Assembly: GCF_028640845.1 (NCBI RefSeq)
Contig: NC_080540.1
Span: forward strand, 136,490,420-136,554,419
Direction: 5' to 3'
Origin: Ahaetulla prasina
Taxonomy: Eukaryota; Chordata; Lepidosauria; Squamata; Colubridae
Length of the DNA: 64,000 nucleotides
The notes under the pieces were generated by a model. The model was not told where the DNA came from and ran no database searches. It was given only the letters and a program-made list of their open reading frames with translations. This document shows, in pieces, positions 21,101-36,100 of this stretch (within the stretch, counting starts at the first letter, position 1; each line of letters starts with the position of its first letter). A program made the position numbers and the translations under genes.

Positions 21101-24100
21101 AGTAATTTTTTTTAGAATGTGCAGAAATGAATAGATTAACTTTGATAATTAAGAAAGAGAGGATTCGGAATATTTTAAGATATGGGCTCAATTTTACCAT
21201 TGGCTGGAAAAGAGATATAGATTAATTAATAGTTATGTAAGAGAATGGTATATTTAGAATAGTGTATTTTTGGAGAAATGTTGTAATAGCTTAAACGTGA
21301 ATGAAGACAGAAGAAACAACAAAAAGATGAAGATATGGAGAAAACAACGTGATGTCACATGGAAGGAATGACTGATGTATTATGTGTATAAAATAAAATA
21401 AAATAAAATAAAAAAGGGAGTAACTTCAGAAAATGCTCTTGACTGACCTTTCAGCCTCCAAAAAGAACGGGAAAAACTCTCACAACTTTTATTTTTTTCC
21501 ATTTACACGTTGTAGTTTCCCTCTCTTTTATGTCTCTTCTTGAAACAGTTCTCAGGAGTTCCTGGACGAGGAATTTTCTGTCACCTCAGCTGAAGAAAAA
21601 GGGAGGGATCCCTCTTTTGAATACGACATGGGGAGAGACGGTAAGAGTTTCCCCCAGGGGAAACATTTTCCTTGTTTTTTCTAGCCTATGGAAGAAGAAG
21701 GAAAATAATCCCTCATTAATATATTTGTGAACCTGCTTTGTTGTTGTTGTTGTTGTTGTTGTCTAAGAATGGTTCTAGCAGTGCCATTTGGAAAGATCTA
21801 TTTGCTAAAGCCCACATAATGTTAAGGCAAATCCATAACATAAGTAGCAGCAAGGCATTACATTAGTTTTAAAGTTATTGTTCAAATTTAAATTTTGCTC
21901 AAAGAAAGGAAAAAAAGGGAAGGTACAAATCAGTCTGGTTCTTTCCAGAGCTTTTGGACTTCTGGATTTGTAGCCAGCTTGGCCAAAATTAGGCAAAGCC
22001 TGGAAATCTTATACCTTTTTGCTTCCCTTTTTCTCCTACTATAATCCCCTACAACATGGAAAACTTACCGTGTTTCCCCGAAAACAAGACCCTGTCTTAT
22101 ATTTTTTTGAACCCTGAAATAAGCGGTTGGCCTTATTGCCATGCACTCAAAAGCCCGATTGGGCTTATTATCAGGGGATGCCTTATTTTGGGGGAAACAG
22201 GATATTTCCATTTTTGCTCTTGAAAATCATGTTCAATTTTCCTCCCCTTGTTTTTCCTCCTTAAGGAGAAAAACACTGGGCATTTATATCTAACTAGGCA
22301 GGAAAAATACAATGAGAATATGTTGAAGATTATTCACTAGCCATAAAGACAATTTTGCTTGATTTCAGGGAGGCCTGGACTAGAAACCAACCACTGATTT
22401 CTTTGCTCTCATGTGTTCGAATGTATCTTTCTTACAGATGGCTCTTCCCTCTGGCTCCACGTAGACCCTTGCATCTCTGAGAGGTAAACACACAGTCCCC
22501 AACGAAGTGGTTTTATTTTATAATGCTTTATGGTATTGACAAATCCAAAAACAAGGAATATGAAGTGAAATAATGTATAGTTATATTTTTTGTGGTATTT
22601 TATTTGTATTGTGGATAGGTTTTGTAAACCTTTATCCATTTAATATTGTAAATGAAAGGATACTGTTAATATTGTTAATAAAAGGATACAGTTTTATCCT
22701 TTTAATATTGTAAGCCGCCCAGAGTTACCTTGCGGTAAGATGGGTGGTCAATACATTTTATAAATAAATATAAATAATTAAATAACTAATGGAAAGAAGA
22801 TTTTGGCTGCCAAACTTCCCACTTGGCAATCTAGACAGAAAAGAATCAAGAATTTAAAAGGCCTGATGACTAGAATTCACTGGAAGGCACAACACAACGA
22901 TTCCAACAACTACCTTATAGTACAGTGTTGGCAAACCTTTTCGGCATTGAGTGCCAAAATGGGAGTGTGCGCGTACATGCATGCCTGAAACCAAAAAAGC
23001 AGATGATCTTCTGGTTTCTGGCACGCATGCACATGGGAAGACCGGCTGTCTGGTGCGCATGTGCCGGCTCCGCCTTGCCTTTTGGGGGTCCTCTCGCCTC
23101 TCTGCCCGCCCTCCTGCTCCCCATCAGGGTGGTGGGACATCCCCATTGATGACCCAGTTCCGCAGTCCTGGACAGGGAGAGAAAGTTGAGTGGAGAATGC
23201 TGCCTCCCTCCGCTGGAAAGCCGGAGCCCCTTCCCGGCCTCGGAACAAGCCAGCACAGTCCTCCTTCTCTTGCTACTTCTGCCAAGGGAGTGCGATAGGT
23301 TCCTGGCTGTTGCGCCTCTTACTGCTTACCGTGACCACTTCCCGGATGGCACATCTCCATGTGTGAGGATCTGTGCTCTCCTCTAGCCCTTCTTGGGCAG
23401 CTTAACTCCCCCATGGCAGCTTCTCCTCCTCCTGGCTGCTCCAGCATCCCGGGCGGAAGTGGCAGTGCGAGAACCGCTGCCGCCAGCAGCAAGGGAGTGG
23501 TGGCAGCAAGGACAGGTGGCCAGGGCTTCCCTCCCTCCGTGCCCCAGCGGGCTTCTTGCATGGCCCCAGCCCACGGCACTGGTGCGCGTCCACAGTCCAG
23601 AGCACCTGGCCAGTGTTGCTGCCCTGGCTGCCCTGTTTGCTGCTCCTGCCACCTCCGGGGAAGCACCCAGTGGCAGCAGGAGCAGCAGGCAGGGCAGCTG
23701 CCCGCCCAGCCAGCACGCGCTGCCCTGCTGCCGCATGCACCTGAGCCGGCTAGGCACTCTGGACTGCGGATGCACATCAGTGCTGAGGGCTGGAGGGCTT
23801 GGGCCACGCAAGAAGCCCATTCGGGCAGGGAGGGAGGGAAGCCCTGGCCTGCCCATCCTGTCTGGCAGCTCTGCTCCCTTTGCTCTTCTGGGTTCCAGCG
23901 CATTGGCTATCTGGTTGGGAGCGCCGGAAACTAGAAGATCAAATTCCTGGCGCACGCATGTGCTCCGGGCAGCTGCTCTTCTGCTTCCTGGCACTCCCAC
24001 GCATGTGAAGATCAGCTGGCTGGCACTCCGGAACCTGGAAGAGCAACAGGCGCCAGCTGCGCGTGCCCAGAGAGATGGCTCTGTGTGCCATTTCCGGCAC

Positions 24101-27100
24101 ACGTGCCATAGGTTTGCCATCACGGGTCTAGGATTACCTATATATGCTCACAGAATGTCTCTTTAAGGGGTAAAATGTGAGGTCTTTGAAATGACTTTGT
24201 ATTCTGGTTATTTTCTCTGATCCTTTGAGGCACTATTGCATTATTGGTGTCCTTTTATGTCTATTAATGTGTGGCAAAGTGATGGTCTTTTATTCCAAGT
24301 CTCCGACATACCCTTTTCCATTGCGGCTACTTTCTGCAAATGATTACGCCTGGTTTAAATAAAGGCATGCCTGCAGGCCATTGCACTGCTCTCTGGACTG
24401 TTGCCTGTTCATGTCCAAGTAGAAATTAGAGGTGTGTTATTTTCTTGATTTGTATAGAACAACTGCCAAGGCACTGTAACATTACTTAAAACTAGAGTGG
24501 GTAGCAAATCCGGTAGACGCTAGATGCAGGATAATGTTATAAGTTTTATATTTACAGTGGCCAAAGCACCTGCTTAGGTGCTTCTTTTCTTCCTCTGCCC
24601 CATATTTTTAAAAGCTATTCAAATATTTTTAATAAGAAGACGACATCCTGCAGAGTAGAGTGAAGCACTACTTTTAGTTTAAATATTGTCTCTGGCCCTT
24701 TCAGCGTTCTAAAAAAACATAAAAATATGCTGCAAATAGGCCCAGCAACAAAGACAAGAATGAAATAGCAAGAGTAAACTCTTCATGGACCCCTTCATGG
24801 ATTACTGCCTTGCCATGGCGAAGGGGCTTGCGTAGCTCAATGAAGCTATGAGCTATGCCATGTAGGGACACCCAAGACGGACAGGTCATAGCAGACAAAA
24901 CGTGATCCACTGGAGAAGGAAATGGAAACCTACTCCAGAATCTTTGCCATGAAAACCCCATGGACAGTCTCAAAAGGCAAAAATATATGACACCGGAAGA
25001 TGAGCCCCTCAGGTCGGAAGGTGTCCAATATGCTACTGGAGAAGAGTGGAGGGCTAGTATTGGCAATGCCAGAAAGAATGAAGCGACTGGGCCAAAGCCG
25101 AAAGGACGCTCAGCTGTGGATGTATTTGGTGGTGAAAGGAAAGTCCGATGCTGTAAAGATTTTTTCTCCATAGGAACCTGGAATGTAAGATCCATGAATC
25201 AAGGCAAGCTAGATGTGGTCAAACAAGAGATGACAAGACTGAACATCGACATCTTAGGAATCAGCGAACTAAAATGGACAGGAATGGGTGAATTTAATTC
25301 AGATGACCATCAGATATACTACTACGGGAAAGAATCCCTCAGAAGAAATGGAGTAGCCTTCATAATCAATAAAACAGTAGGAAAAGCAATACTGGGATAC
25401 AATCCCCAAAATGACAGAATGATCTCAGTTCGAATCCAAGGCAAATCATTCAATATCACAGTAGTCCAAGTCTATGCCCCAACCACTTTGCTGAAGAGGA
25501 TGAAATTGACCGGTTCTGTGAAACCCTACAGCACCTTATAGAATTAACACCAAAAAATGCTGTCCTTATCATCATGGGGGATTGGAATGCTAAAGTAGGA
25601 AGCCAAAAAATAACCAGAATAACTGGCAAGTTTGGCCTTGGAGTACAAAATGAAGCAGGGCACAGGCTGATAGAATTCTGTCAAGATAATACGATGGTCA
25701 TAGCAAACACTCTTTTCCAACAACCTAAGAGATGACTCTACACATGGACATCACCAGATGATCAACACAGAAATCAGATTGACTATGTGCTCTGCAGCCA
25801 AAGATGGAGAAGCTCTATACAGTCAGTAAAAACAAGACCAGGAGCTGACTGTGGCTCAGATCATGAGCTTCTCCTTGCAAAAATTAGGCTTAAATTGAAG
25901 AAAGTAGGGAAAAGCCCCAGGCCACTCAGGTATGAACTAAATCATATCCCTGATGAATATACAGTAGAGGTGACAAATAAATTTAAGAAATTAGATCTGA
26001 TAGACAGAGTGCCTGAAGAACTATGGACGGAGGTTCACAGCATTGTACAAGAGGTAGCAACTAAAACCATCCCAAAGAAAAAGAAAGGCAAGAAAGCAAA
26101 ATGGCTGTCCGAGGAAGCTTTGTAAATAGCTGAGGAAAGAAGGGAAGCGAAAGGCAATGGAGAAAGAGAAAGATACTCCCAGTTGAATGCAGAATTCCAG
26201 AGAATAGCTAGAAGAGATAAGAATACATTCTTAAATGAACAGTGCAAAGAAATAGAAGAAAACAATAGAATAGGGAGGACCAGAGATCTCTTCAAGAAAA
26301 TTGGAGATATGAAGGGAACATTTCATGCAAAGATGGGCATGATAAAGGACCAAAGTGGCAGGGACCTAACAGACGCATAAGAGATTAAGAAGAGGTGGCA
26401 AAATTAAACAGAAAAACTATACAAGAACGAGCTTAACATCCCTGATAACCACAATGGGGTGGTCACTGACCTTGAGCCAGACATCCTAGAATGTGAAGTC
26501 AAATGGGCCTTAGGAAATCTGAGCAACAACAAAGCTAGTGGAGGAGACAGTATTCCAGCTGAGCTATTCAAAATCTTAAAAGACGATGAAGTAAAAGTGC
26601 TACATTCAATTTGTCAGCAAATTTGGAAAACTCAGCAGTGGCCACAGGATTGGAAAAGGTCAGTTTACATTCCAATTCCAAAGAAAGGCAATGCCAAAGA
26701 ATGTTCAAACTATCACACCATTGCACTCATTTCACATGCTAGTAAGGTTATGCTTAAAATCCTACAAGCTAGGCTCTAGGAGTATGTGGATCGAGAACTA
26801 CCAGAAGTACAGGCAGGATTTCGAAGAGGCAGAGGAACTAGAATCAAATTGTCAACATACACTGGATCATGGAGAAAGCTAGGGAGTTCCAGAAAAACAT
26901 CTACTTCTGCTTCATTGACTATGCTAAAGCCTTTGATTGTGTGGATCACAACAAATTGTGGCAAGTTCTTAAAGAGATGGGTGTACCAGACCATCTTATT
27001 TGTCTCTTGAGAAACCAACAGTGAGAACTGGACACAGAACCACTGATTGGTTCAAAATTGGGGAATGAGTCCGCCAAGGCTGTATACTATCACCCTGCCT

Positions 27101-30100
27101 ATTTAATTTATGTGCAGAGCACATCATGAGAAAGGCGGGGCTACATGAATCAAAAGTTGGAATTAAGATTGCCGGCAGAAATATCAACAACCTCAGATAT
27201 GCAGATGATACCACTCTAATGGCAGGAAGCGAAGAGGAACTAAAAAGCCTCTTGATGCGGGTGAAGGAGAGTGCAAAAATTGGCTTGAAACTCAACATTA
27301 AGAAAACTAAGTTCATGGCATCCGGCCCTCTCAATTCCTGGCAGATAGATGGGGAAGAAATGGAGGTAGTGACAGATTTTATTTTCCTGGGCTCCAAGAT
27401 CACCACAGATGGGGATTGCAGCCTAGAAATTAAAAGACGCTTGCTCCTGGGGAGGAAAGCTATGGCAAATCTAGATAGCATAGTAAAAAGCAGAGACATC
27501 ATCCTGCCAACAAAAGTGCATATAGTCAAGGCTATGGTTTTTCCAGTTGTAATGTATGGCTGTAAAAGTTGGACCATAAAAAAGGCTGAGCGCTGAAGAA
27601 TTGAGGCCTTTGAACTCTGGTGCTGGAGAAGACTCCTGCAAGTCCCTTGGCGAACAAACAAGTCAGTCCTAGAGGAGATCAACCCTGACTGCTCTTTAGA
27701 AGGCCAGATCCTGAAGATGAAACTCAAATACTTTGGCCACCTAATGAGAAAGAAGGACTCACTGGAGAAGAGCCTAATGCTGGGAAAGTTTGAGGGCAAA
27801 AGAAGACGGGACGACAGAGAATGAAGTGGCTTGATGGAGTTACTGTAGCAGTAGGTGTGAGCTTAAATGGACTCCAGAGGATGGTAGAGGACAGGAAGAC
27901 CTGGAGGAATGTTGTCCATGGGGTTGCGAAGGGTCAGACACGACTTCACAACTAACAACAACAAAACTGGAGTGATAAAGCCTACAGAGTAGGGAGCAAC
28001 ATCTACCGCTTTGTCATAGGTAAACAGATATTTGAAATTGGCCATACTTACTATTTTATTATAGGTAACCCTCCCTATTATAGCCATTTCATGCAAATAT
28101 CCATAACATATTATAAAAATTCAAATATATACATCGATCCTAAAATATTCCCTACCACTGATTTGTAATATCTGATGATGGACATTTTAAGCCCATAATG
28201 GCTTTCCTTGATCTAAATTTGTTTTAATCTTCACATTGAATAGCCACAGATAAGTATTTCTTCTCAGTTAAGACCAGCATAGAAGCCAGTCTAAAGTTGG
28301 AGAGATGCATCATTGGGAGGAGCCAGAACCTATACGGACTTTATCCTGTCTGCTTCGTTCTCTTCTTAGTGTACCCATGCGCCGCCGACTTGCACAGCGC
28401 TTCCCAAGCCGTATCACAACTATTGCCTTCCAAGCCAATGCCTTATTGGAGCAGATCAGCATCATTGGGGGCAACCAGACTGGCATCTTCATTCATCGAG
28501 TCACTCCTGGATCCATTGCTGATGAAATGTCTTTGTCACCAGGCCAGCAGATTGTGCTGGTAAGACATTCCTACATCTTCGTTGCATGTTGTGTTCTACC
28601 TTCCTGCAAAATCTCTAAAGCAGTGGCCGGGTTCTCCAATCTTTGGGGCATCAGGGACCGGTTCCATGGAGAGAGAGTTTTTCACAGACCAGAGGGGGTG
28701 TGGTTTTGTGTGCTGCCTGCATCCTCTGAATGGGGCTTTGCTTGTTTGCATGGCCTGGTTTTGGGCATGGCATAGCCCAGTGCTGGTCCACAGACCCCCT
28801 TCTCTAAACGACAGTGGGCTCTACCAAATGATGCAATGCTGGCACTAGAGGAACATGACCAGCTGCTGATCACACCTGAGCAGGGCTTTGCAGTTTGGGA
28901 GCATCTTGCCATTAGTGCAGTTTCAACAGGTTAAATTTCAACATATTGCTACCTTGTGCTTTAAGGATTAGTCTGATCTCCCATTGGAGGGGATTTTTTT
29001 CACCCCACATCACATCTTGCTGGCTTCCCTTATAGATTCTATCAAAGTTAAGAAAAGCGGTTCAACTATGTATTAGTTTAAGAAAGAAGGGAATTGATAG
29101 TGTGATGGTGTGAAATGGAATATGTTTTATGTTATATTTTAGATTATGTTTGTTAGTTACAATACCCTGTATTCTGTTCTGGGAAGTCTCGGGGAATGAG
29201 GCGGGGAAGGGGAAGACTATAAATTGATTGGTTGCCATTGTACAGGAATAATGGTAGAATTAAACAAGTTGGAATGGTGTAATGTCAGGACTGCTCGGCA
29301 AACACTCCCGAAGGGAAAGGGTAAGGAAAGAGGAGTAAAGAAGGAAGAAAGTAGGTAGGCAGGTGGGTAGGGAGGAAAGAAGGGAGGGAGAAGAAAGGAT
29401 AGGAGGAGGAGAAGAAGGAGAAGATAGAGGGTTAGAAAGGATGGTAGTGAGAAGTGGGAAAGAGGAGGGGAAGTAGGAAAGCGAGGAGAAGGTGGTGGGG
29501 GAAGTTTAAGAAGGATGAGAAGGGAAGAAAGGATTAAAGGGGGGAGTGGCAGTCGAGCAGCCCTGATTGAGTATAATTTGAGTATAGGACTGATTGTTGG
29601 ATAAGTGATTGTATTGTACACTGGTCAAATTGTGGGAATTATTATGGAAAAATAAAAATTTTGCAAAAAAAAAGAAAAAAGAAAAGCGGTTCAAATCAGG
29701 GTGGATTTGATTTAAATCAAGCCGATTTAAATCACGATTTAAATCATTATTTAAATCACTAGTAAAAAGGCTTGATTTAAATCAACTCAATTTAAACCAT
29801 AATTTTTAAAGAGGAACTGTCATCTGTCCCGCAGCAGCTCCTCCTCTGACCCTCTGTTGACTCACCAACAGTCCCAATATTGCGGAATATGCTACGTAAC
29901 TAAGCTCCATTTCATGCTGAAAAAACGAAGTTATTAATGTATCTTAAATAGAAAACTATCTTTAATGTTTACTCCAAAAGCATTTTATTAAAATAAATGT
30001 GATTTTAAAAAATCCAATTTAATTTTTTTTAAAAATCTGATGTTTTTGATTTTTTTAAAAAAAAATCATCGATTTTCATCCACCCTGATTCAAATGCAGA

Positions 30101-33100
30101 ATTGCTAATAGGACAACATTGCAGGTCACAGGGGTTGACAATAATGTAAGTTTTCCACCACAGTCACCGATAATAAGCTTTTGAAGGTTTTTAATGATTT
30201 GGTTATATTTGTAATCTCTTTGTGTTTGTACTGCTTCCTGTCAAATAATTACCTCTAGGATTTCCCCCAAACAATGGATAAACGTTCATTAAAAAAAAAA
30301 ATGCAGTATACATCAAGAAACACATGGCATTAGAAGAGGTTGCATGGTAATTATTTTATTTTCCAGGTTGAGAAAAAAGGGAAAGGATTTGTTTAAGCTG
30401 TTGACTTAATGGAATCAAAGGAAGCAGGGACAAGGCATCCAATTATGGGGCAGTTTGAAAGGGCAGCTAACAAACACTGATTGTGTCAGTTCTCTTTGCT
30501 CTGTTCTGAGTCAGACAGGGACAGTGCTTATTGTGTTTGGTTGGCTGAAAAGATGTGCAAATCACTCTAATAGCCAGGAGCAATCTCAAGTGTGTTTTAA
30601 ACTAGATCGAGAAGTATAGGGAAACAGAAAAGCTGCTCATCTGGTGGGGGGGGGGGAAACTCCACAGTGTGTGTATTTGTGTAAAGATGACATATTTCTC
30701 TCTGGTTCCGTTTCTCATTCTAACGCCATCTCTGTCCTGATCCCTGTTTAAAGGAAATGCTCACAATTTTATATCGGCTGACATGCCATCAGTCCCTGAG
30801 AAAGAAAACAAAATAGAAAAAGTCAAGCATTCTAAGTGGTGCTGAAGGTACTTCCAGCAAGCCTGCAGCATTAACACCTAGGATGATCACGGGTGCTATA
30901 AAAAATTCGATAGTACTTCTCCAGTGATTCATTAGCAGTTTTAGGGCTGGGAAAATGTGATCTCTGTACTGGAAAGTCTTGTCAGTCTTTTTCATTTCTG
31001 GATATCTTTCAGCTGCATTGACTTTAGTCCCCTGAATTCCCCTGCCAATCTGGCCATTTCTGAGACAAGGAAAAATAACTTTGCTAGCATTCATTGAACT
31101 AGAATCACAGCGTCTGAAAAGCTCAGAATCTACTCAGCCAGCCTGAGTAGTGATGGTGAAATGTTCCGGGAAGACTTCAGGGTAAATTTTTTACAACTAG
31201 CTTGGAACAAATTAATTTATTTGAAAATAAAGTACGCCAGAATAAACCAGTTTATTATTAAACAGAAGCTTCCTGCTTAACTGCTTTTGCATAGTTTTTT
31301 CTACCATGTGAGTGGTAGAACCACCTCCCATAGTTTATTTTAGTTTTTATGTCTCAATGTACTCAATCAGAATAGAACTGGAAGAGATCTTGGAGGTCTT
31401 CTAGTCCAGCCCCCTGCTCAAGCAGGAGATCCTATACCATTTCAGACAAGTGACTGTCCAGTCTCTTCTTAAAAACCTACTAGTGATGAAGTACCCACAA
31501 CTTCTGAAGGCAAGCTGTTCCATTGGTCAATATCTGAAATGTAATGGTTGACTGCAGGGTGAAATCTAAATTTTTTTGCTACCGGTTCTCTGAACCAACT
31601 GCCGCCATTGCTACCAGATCGGGTGACCCGGTGCGAACCGGGAGCATTTCATCCCTGGTTGACTGTTGCTTTTATATTAAGTCAAGGAGCACAAAGGCCA
31701 CAAATCCCAGTTCAGATATCATACTAAGCAACCCATAGGCAAAAATCCATAGTTTTTCTCTTTGCTATTTTTGCTTATATGAGGATCAAATGGGAATGAT
31801 TGGGCAGAATGCACTAACGTGTGCTAGAAGAAGAAAGCCAGTTTGGTGCAGTGGTGAAGGTGCTGCCCTGGAAACCAGGAAACTGAATTCTAGGCTTCCC
31901 TTAGGCAGGAAAGCTGGCTGGGTGGCTTTGGGCCAGTTACTCTCTCTTAGCCCAACTCACCTCACAGGGTTGTTGTTTAGAGGAAAATAGAAGGTGGAAA
32001 GATTAACTGTAGTAGCTTTGTACACATATAGTATCAACTTTGTTAATTCTCAAGAGTTTTTTTCGCTATATCTTCAAAATGGACTATGATTATGGATGTG
32101 TGTGTTTGTATGTATATATACAGCATACATATATGTGTGGGTGTGTATTTATATTTAATTAATATAATGGTTCACAAATTATGAAGGATTTAGATTTATT
32201 CATACATTCAGACTGGTCTAATTTCAAGGCAGTAGTTGAACAATTATCAGAATAAGATTTTACTGAACAGTGAATCACGTCCCATAATTGTGTCCCATGT
32301 CTCATTTTATGTCCCATAAAATGACTGAAACTTCTCTCTAAATTATGTAGTTCAGCTGCCAGTTCCATGATAAACCCCCCTTCACTGTCAAGCTGTTGCT
32401 ATTTCTGTAAAAGTATCATTAATATTGGGAAAGTTTTTTCCTGTCTCTGAGCTGAGCTAGGTTGCAACTGTTTGACTTCCTCATACCGTGTCTCTTTGAT
32501 CAACATTTCAAGTTCCTTGAATGTATAGGTGGATTATGGAGTCATGGAACCAGGTTTCAAAGCTGTCCTAGAAGATGCAACTCTTGAGGAGGCTCTTTGG
32601 GTCCTGGAAAAAGTGAATGGATTTTGTTGCTTGTCTGTGAAGCACAACATGGAGGGTAAGGATATTTGCTTGCCTTGGAGATGGGCTACTGTCTCTTTCT
32701 CTAAAGGTTGCTGAGCTATGACTTCCATTAGACCTCATGATAAGCCATACAGTTAATAGAAATTGGGCTTTGTTGACAACTCATGTCATCTATCCCTGGT
32801 GTACATGATAGCATCAAAGTGCAAAAGTGGTAATTTATGATCCAAGAATGCTGGTGATCAAGTATTTCTCCCTCTTAGTGGGATCCTACAATGAAGTAAG
32901 GCAAATAGTAGATTTGTGAGTATCCTCTAAGAGTTGCATACCGGAAAACAAGAAAAAACTTTCCTGTACTATACCACTCAAGTTAATATAAAAGATTTAA
33001 TCATAATTGAGATGGAGGAGTGGATTGTGTTCTATTGTAATTAGTATGAATGAGTATCAACTTGGTGTTTCCATGCAGGAATTCCTTCCTAGCATTTATG

Positions 33101-36100
33101 TTTTTCCAAATCCTAAGAAAAAACAGTTGAGAAATCAAGAAAATGGGAAAAAGTATTACCCAGGGTAAGCACTGACAATGCTAGCCAGAAGGTGTCCTGT
33201 TCCATTCTGGTTGTGGCTTTCTGATAGGTCTTAATAAACAAAGTTCTGAGAAACTTTTTGCTTGGGGCTTCCAGCACCCAGGTTGGTACAACAGATGCCA
33301 TTGACAGATCCAGTGTATGCATGGAGTAACCAGAGCCAATTTAAGTGGGCCTCAGCTTTGGTAACAATTGAACGGCTTTGAGAGTGCACAGTGCTTTCTG
33401 GTCACATATTATGAAAAAAACCCAGAATAATGTGATTTTGGAAATTCCTGAACATTCCTGGGATTTCCAGTTTCCCATCCCTGAATCCTAAATGTGAATT
33501 GGAAATTGGACATACAGTGATTGCGTGTCAAAATGTATTCCCCTGATTTTGGTATCTCATTGGACATGAATATGGAATGCAAAGGATCTGTTTGGGAAGT
33601 AATTGTGCTCTCATATATTTATCCTCAGTCCCACTTGATCTGTGCTATTGCTGTATTTTGATTCACAGTTTCCAACAAACTTCATCTTACTAGGTTATAA
33701 GAAACTATTGACTGACCTGAACTCCAAGCTGGTGACATCTGGTGATTCCTTCTATATCCGATCCAACCTATGCCTTGAGAAACAAGATCCTGGGGAACTC
33801 TCAGTTGAATGCCATGACATTCTGCATGTCACTGACACTGTATATCAAGGCCAGACTAAGTGGAGTGCTTGCCAGGTGAATCCTTATACAATAAAAGACA
33901 TGGATGCTGGTACCATCCCCAACTACTTCCAGTGAGTATGATCATCTCAATAGGCCTTAAGGGAGTACAATCTTACCTATCTAATGCAGAGGTGACTATC
34001 TGCTTTCGTCTGCCTTACACATTTCTGTCCCCATTTCTTTGATATAGGGCACAACAGCAACTCATTGCCCTCATTCAAGAATTGGCCCAAAAGAACATGG
34101 TTTCCCGGAAGGTAATGAGACAACCTTTCATTCTGCTTTAGGAAGTTAAATTTGCAAGTTGATTCAGACTGCAAACTAAATTACAAAAATGCATTTCCAC
34201 CAAGCTGGATCAAGATGGGCATTAGGAAGAGGAACTCCATAGTACATTAATCTCCTTTCATACAAACAACCTAGGAAATAGATGGGAATAGCAATTTTAG
34301 AATTATCAAAAAATCCAAAAGACTTCTTTGAACCAATGCACTCCAACCAAGGGGTAATCAACAGATGTAGACTTAACCCTATAAAAGAAATGGAGTTAAA
34401 GACTTCACTCACATACAAAATAATTGTCATCCATAGAACTCAGTACTGTACAGTACTACCATGTTTCCCCGAAAATGAGACCATATCTTTTATTTTTTTG
34501 AATTCTGAAATAAGCGCTTGGCCTTATTGCCATGCGCTCAAATGTCCGATTGGGCTTATTATCAGGGGATGTCTTATTTTGGGGAAAACAGGGTATACTA
34601 TGTCTGTACAGTAACTGACATAGTAGAAAGTTGTATACTGCACAACCTCACATCCCCCACATCTCTTGCACTGATGTTATCACAAACGTAATCCAACATT
34701 GCAGGCCAGAGAACTCTTAACGATACAATAAGCCAACCCAGAGCACCAGATACTGTATACTGCACTAACATAGGACTTGTTTTTCTACTAATGTGTGGGA
34801 GGCACCTGGGTGAGAATTACTTGATTGACATGAAAGTCCTTTGGGGACATTGTTCTAAGGCAACTTCCCCAAGGTGGTGATCGCAAGCTTAGGTCTTATA
34901 ATTGCCCAGCTAACTACTGCCATAACTCCTGGGCTAGCTCTATACATTCTGGGTTTAATATAACACCTTCTCTTTTGCCCGTAGAATTCCAGTTTTCAAC
35001 GCAAATTGGTCCGTATTGTGAGTACAAGTAACAGGATCAATCCACTTTGGTCCACTATGGAATGTAGTTTCTCAGATTCAAACAAGCCAAAAGGTAACTT
35101 CAACGACCGCAATATTGTTTATTGTTGCTGAAAGTTATGATTACAACCTAGAAATGTTTGACCATTTTCTAGAAAAAATATTTCTGTACTACTTTCTGTA
35201 GTAACCAGATTACTTATCAAAGGCCCACTGCAGCTATTATGTTTCTGGCTTTTTATGTTCCCGACAGTAATTCTAAAGAATCTTTAATTGGGGCAATTTA
35301 ATAAATGTCTTCAAATATGCTTTCTTAAAACATACTTAGGAATAAAAAACAAACAAACAATGGATTTATTTCTCTGATTGTTTTACTCTTTCCTTTCTAG
35401 TGAGTCCCAGGAATTGTGTCAGTCTGATGCCATACACTTTTGTCAGGCATTACAGACCTGGGCAGCCACGTCCAGTACTTGTGGTGCCGGCACTTTTGAG
35501 GAAGATCCTGGCTGACAAGCTATGCCTTTCCAGGGAATTTGAAAAATGTCCCTCAGGTATACAAGAGTCAGGTGGTTTGGTGGAATTTTGCAGGGAAATA
35601 TTGCTTAAGTCCTGGAAACCTCAGCATCTGAACTCGAGACAAAGTTAGTGGAAATGTCTAGCTCAGGGGTGTCAAACTTGATTTCATTGAAGGCTGCATT
35701 AGGGTTGTGTTTGCCCTCCGGGTGGGAAGGGATGTGGCCAGGGTTGGCACGGCCAGTTCAATGTCACTCATGTTGGGTGTGCCTATGGTGGCCCAAACAC
35801 TCTGCCAGCGAAAATGGACTCCCAAGCTCCGTTTTTGGCTATAATGGCCTCCTGCAACCCTCTGCCAGTGAAAATGGAGCTTGGGAGGGCCACCTGTGAC
35901 CCTCCCGAGGTCTCGTTTTGCTGGTAGAGGAACTGCAGGCCAGTCCTTTGCTGTTTCCAAGGCAGCCCCGCAGACCAGATCCAAGCACTCCATGGCCCGG
36001 ATCCGGCCAGTGAGCATTGAGTTTGACACCCCTGGTCTAGCTGAACTAGAAGACAGCGCATTGGCTACAGTAAACTTCATGAGTTCATGTCTGTGGAGAT

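Noticed and set aside
23319..24166. Several long overlapping open frames on both strands (up to 257 codons)
   Set aside because: All frames open at once in a CpG/GCAG-rich block inside a hAT-like element; a composition effect with no family resemblance.
24701..25195. 164-codon minus-strand frame
   Set aside because: Antisense of the 5' part of the BovB element.
29217..29621. 134-codon Pro/Leu/Ser-rich minus-strand frame
   Set aside because: It is the complement of an L1-type polypurine tract; low complexity.
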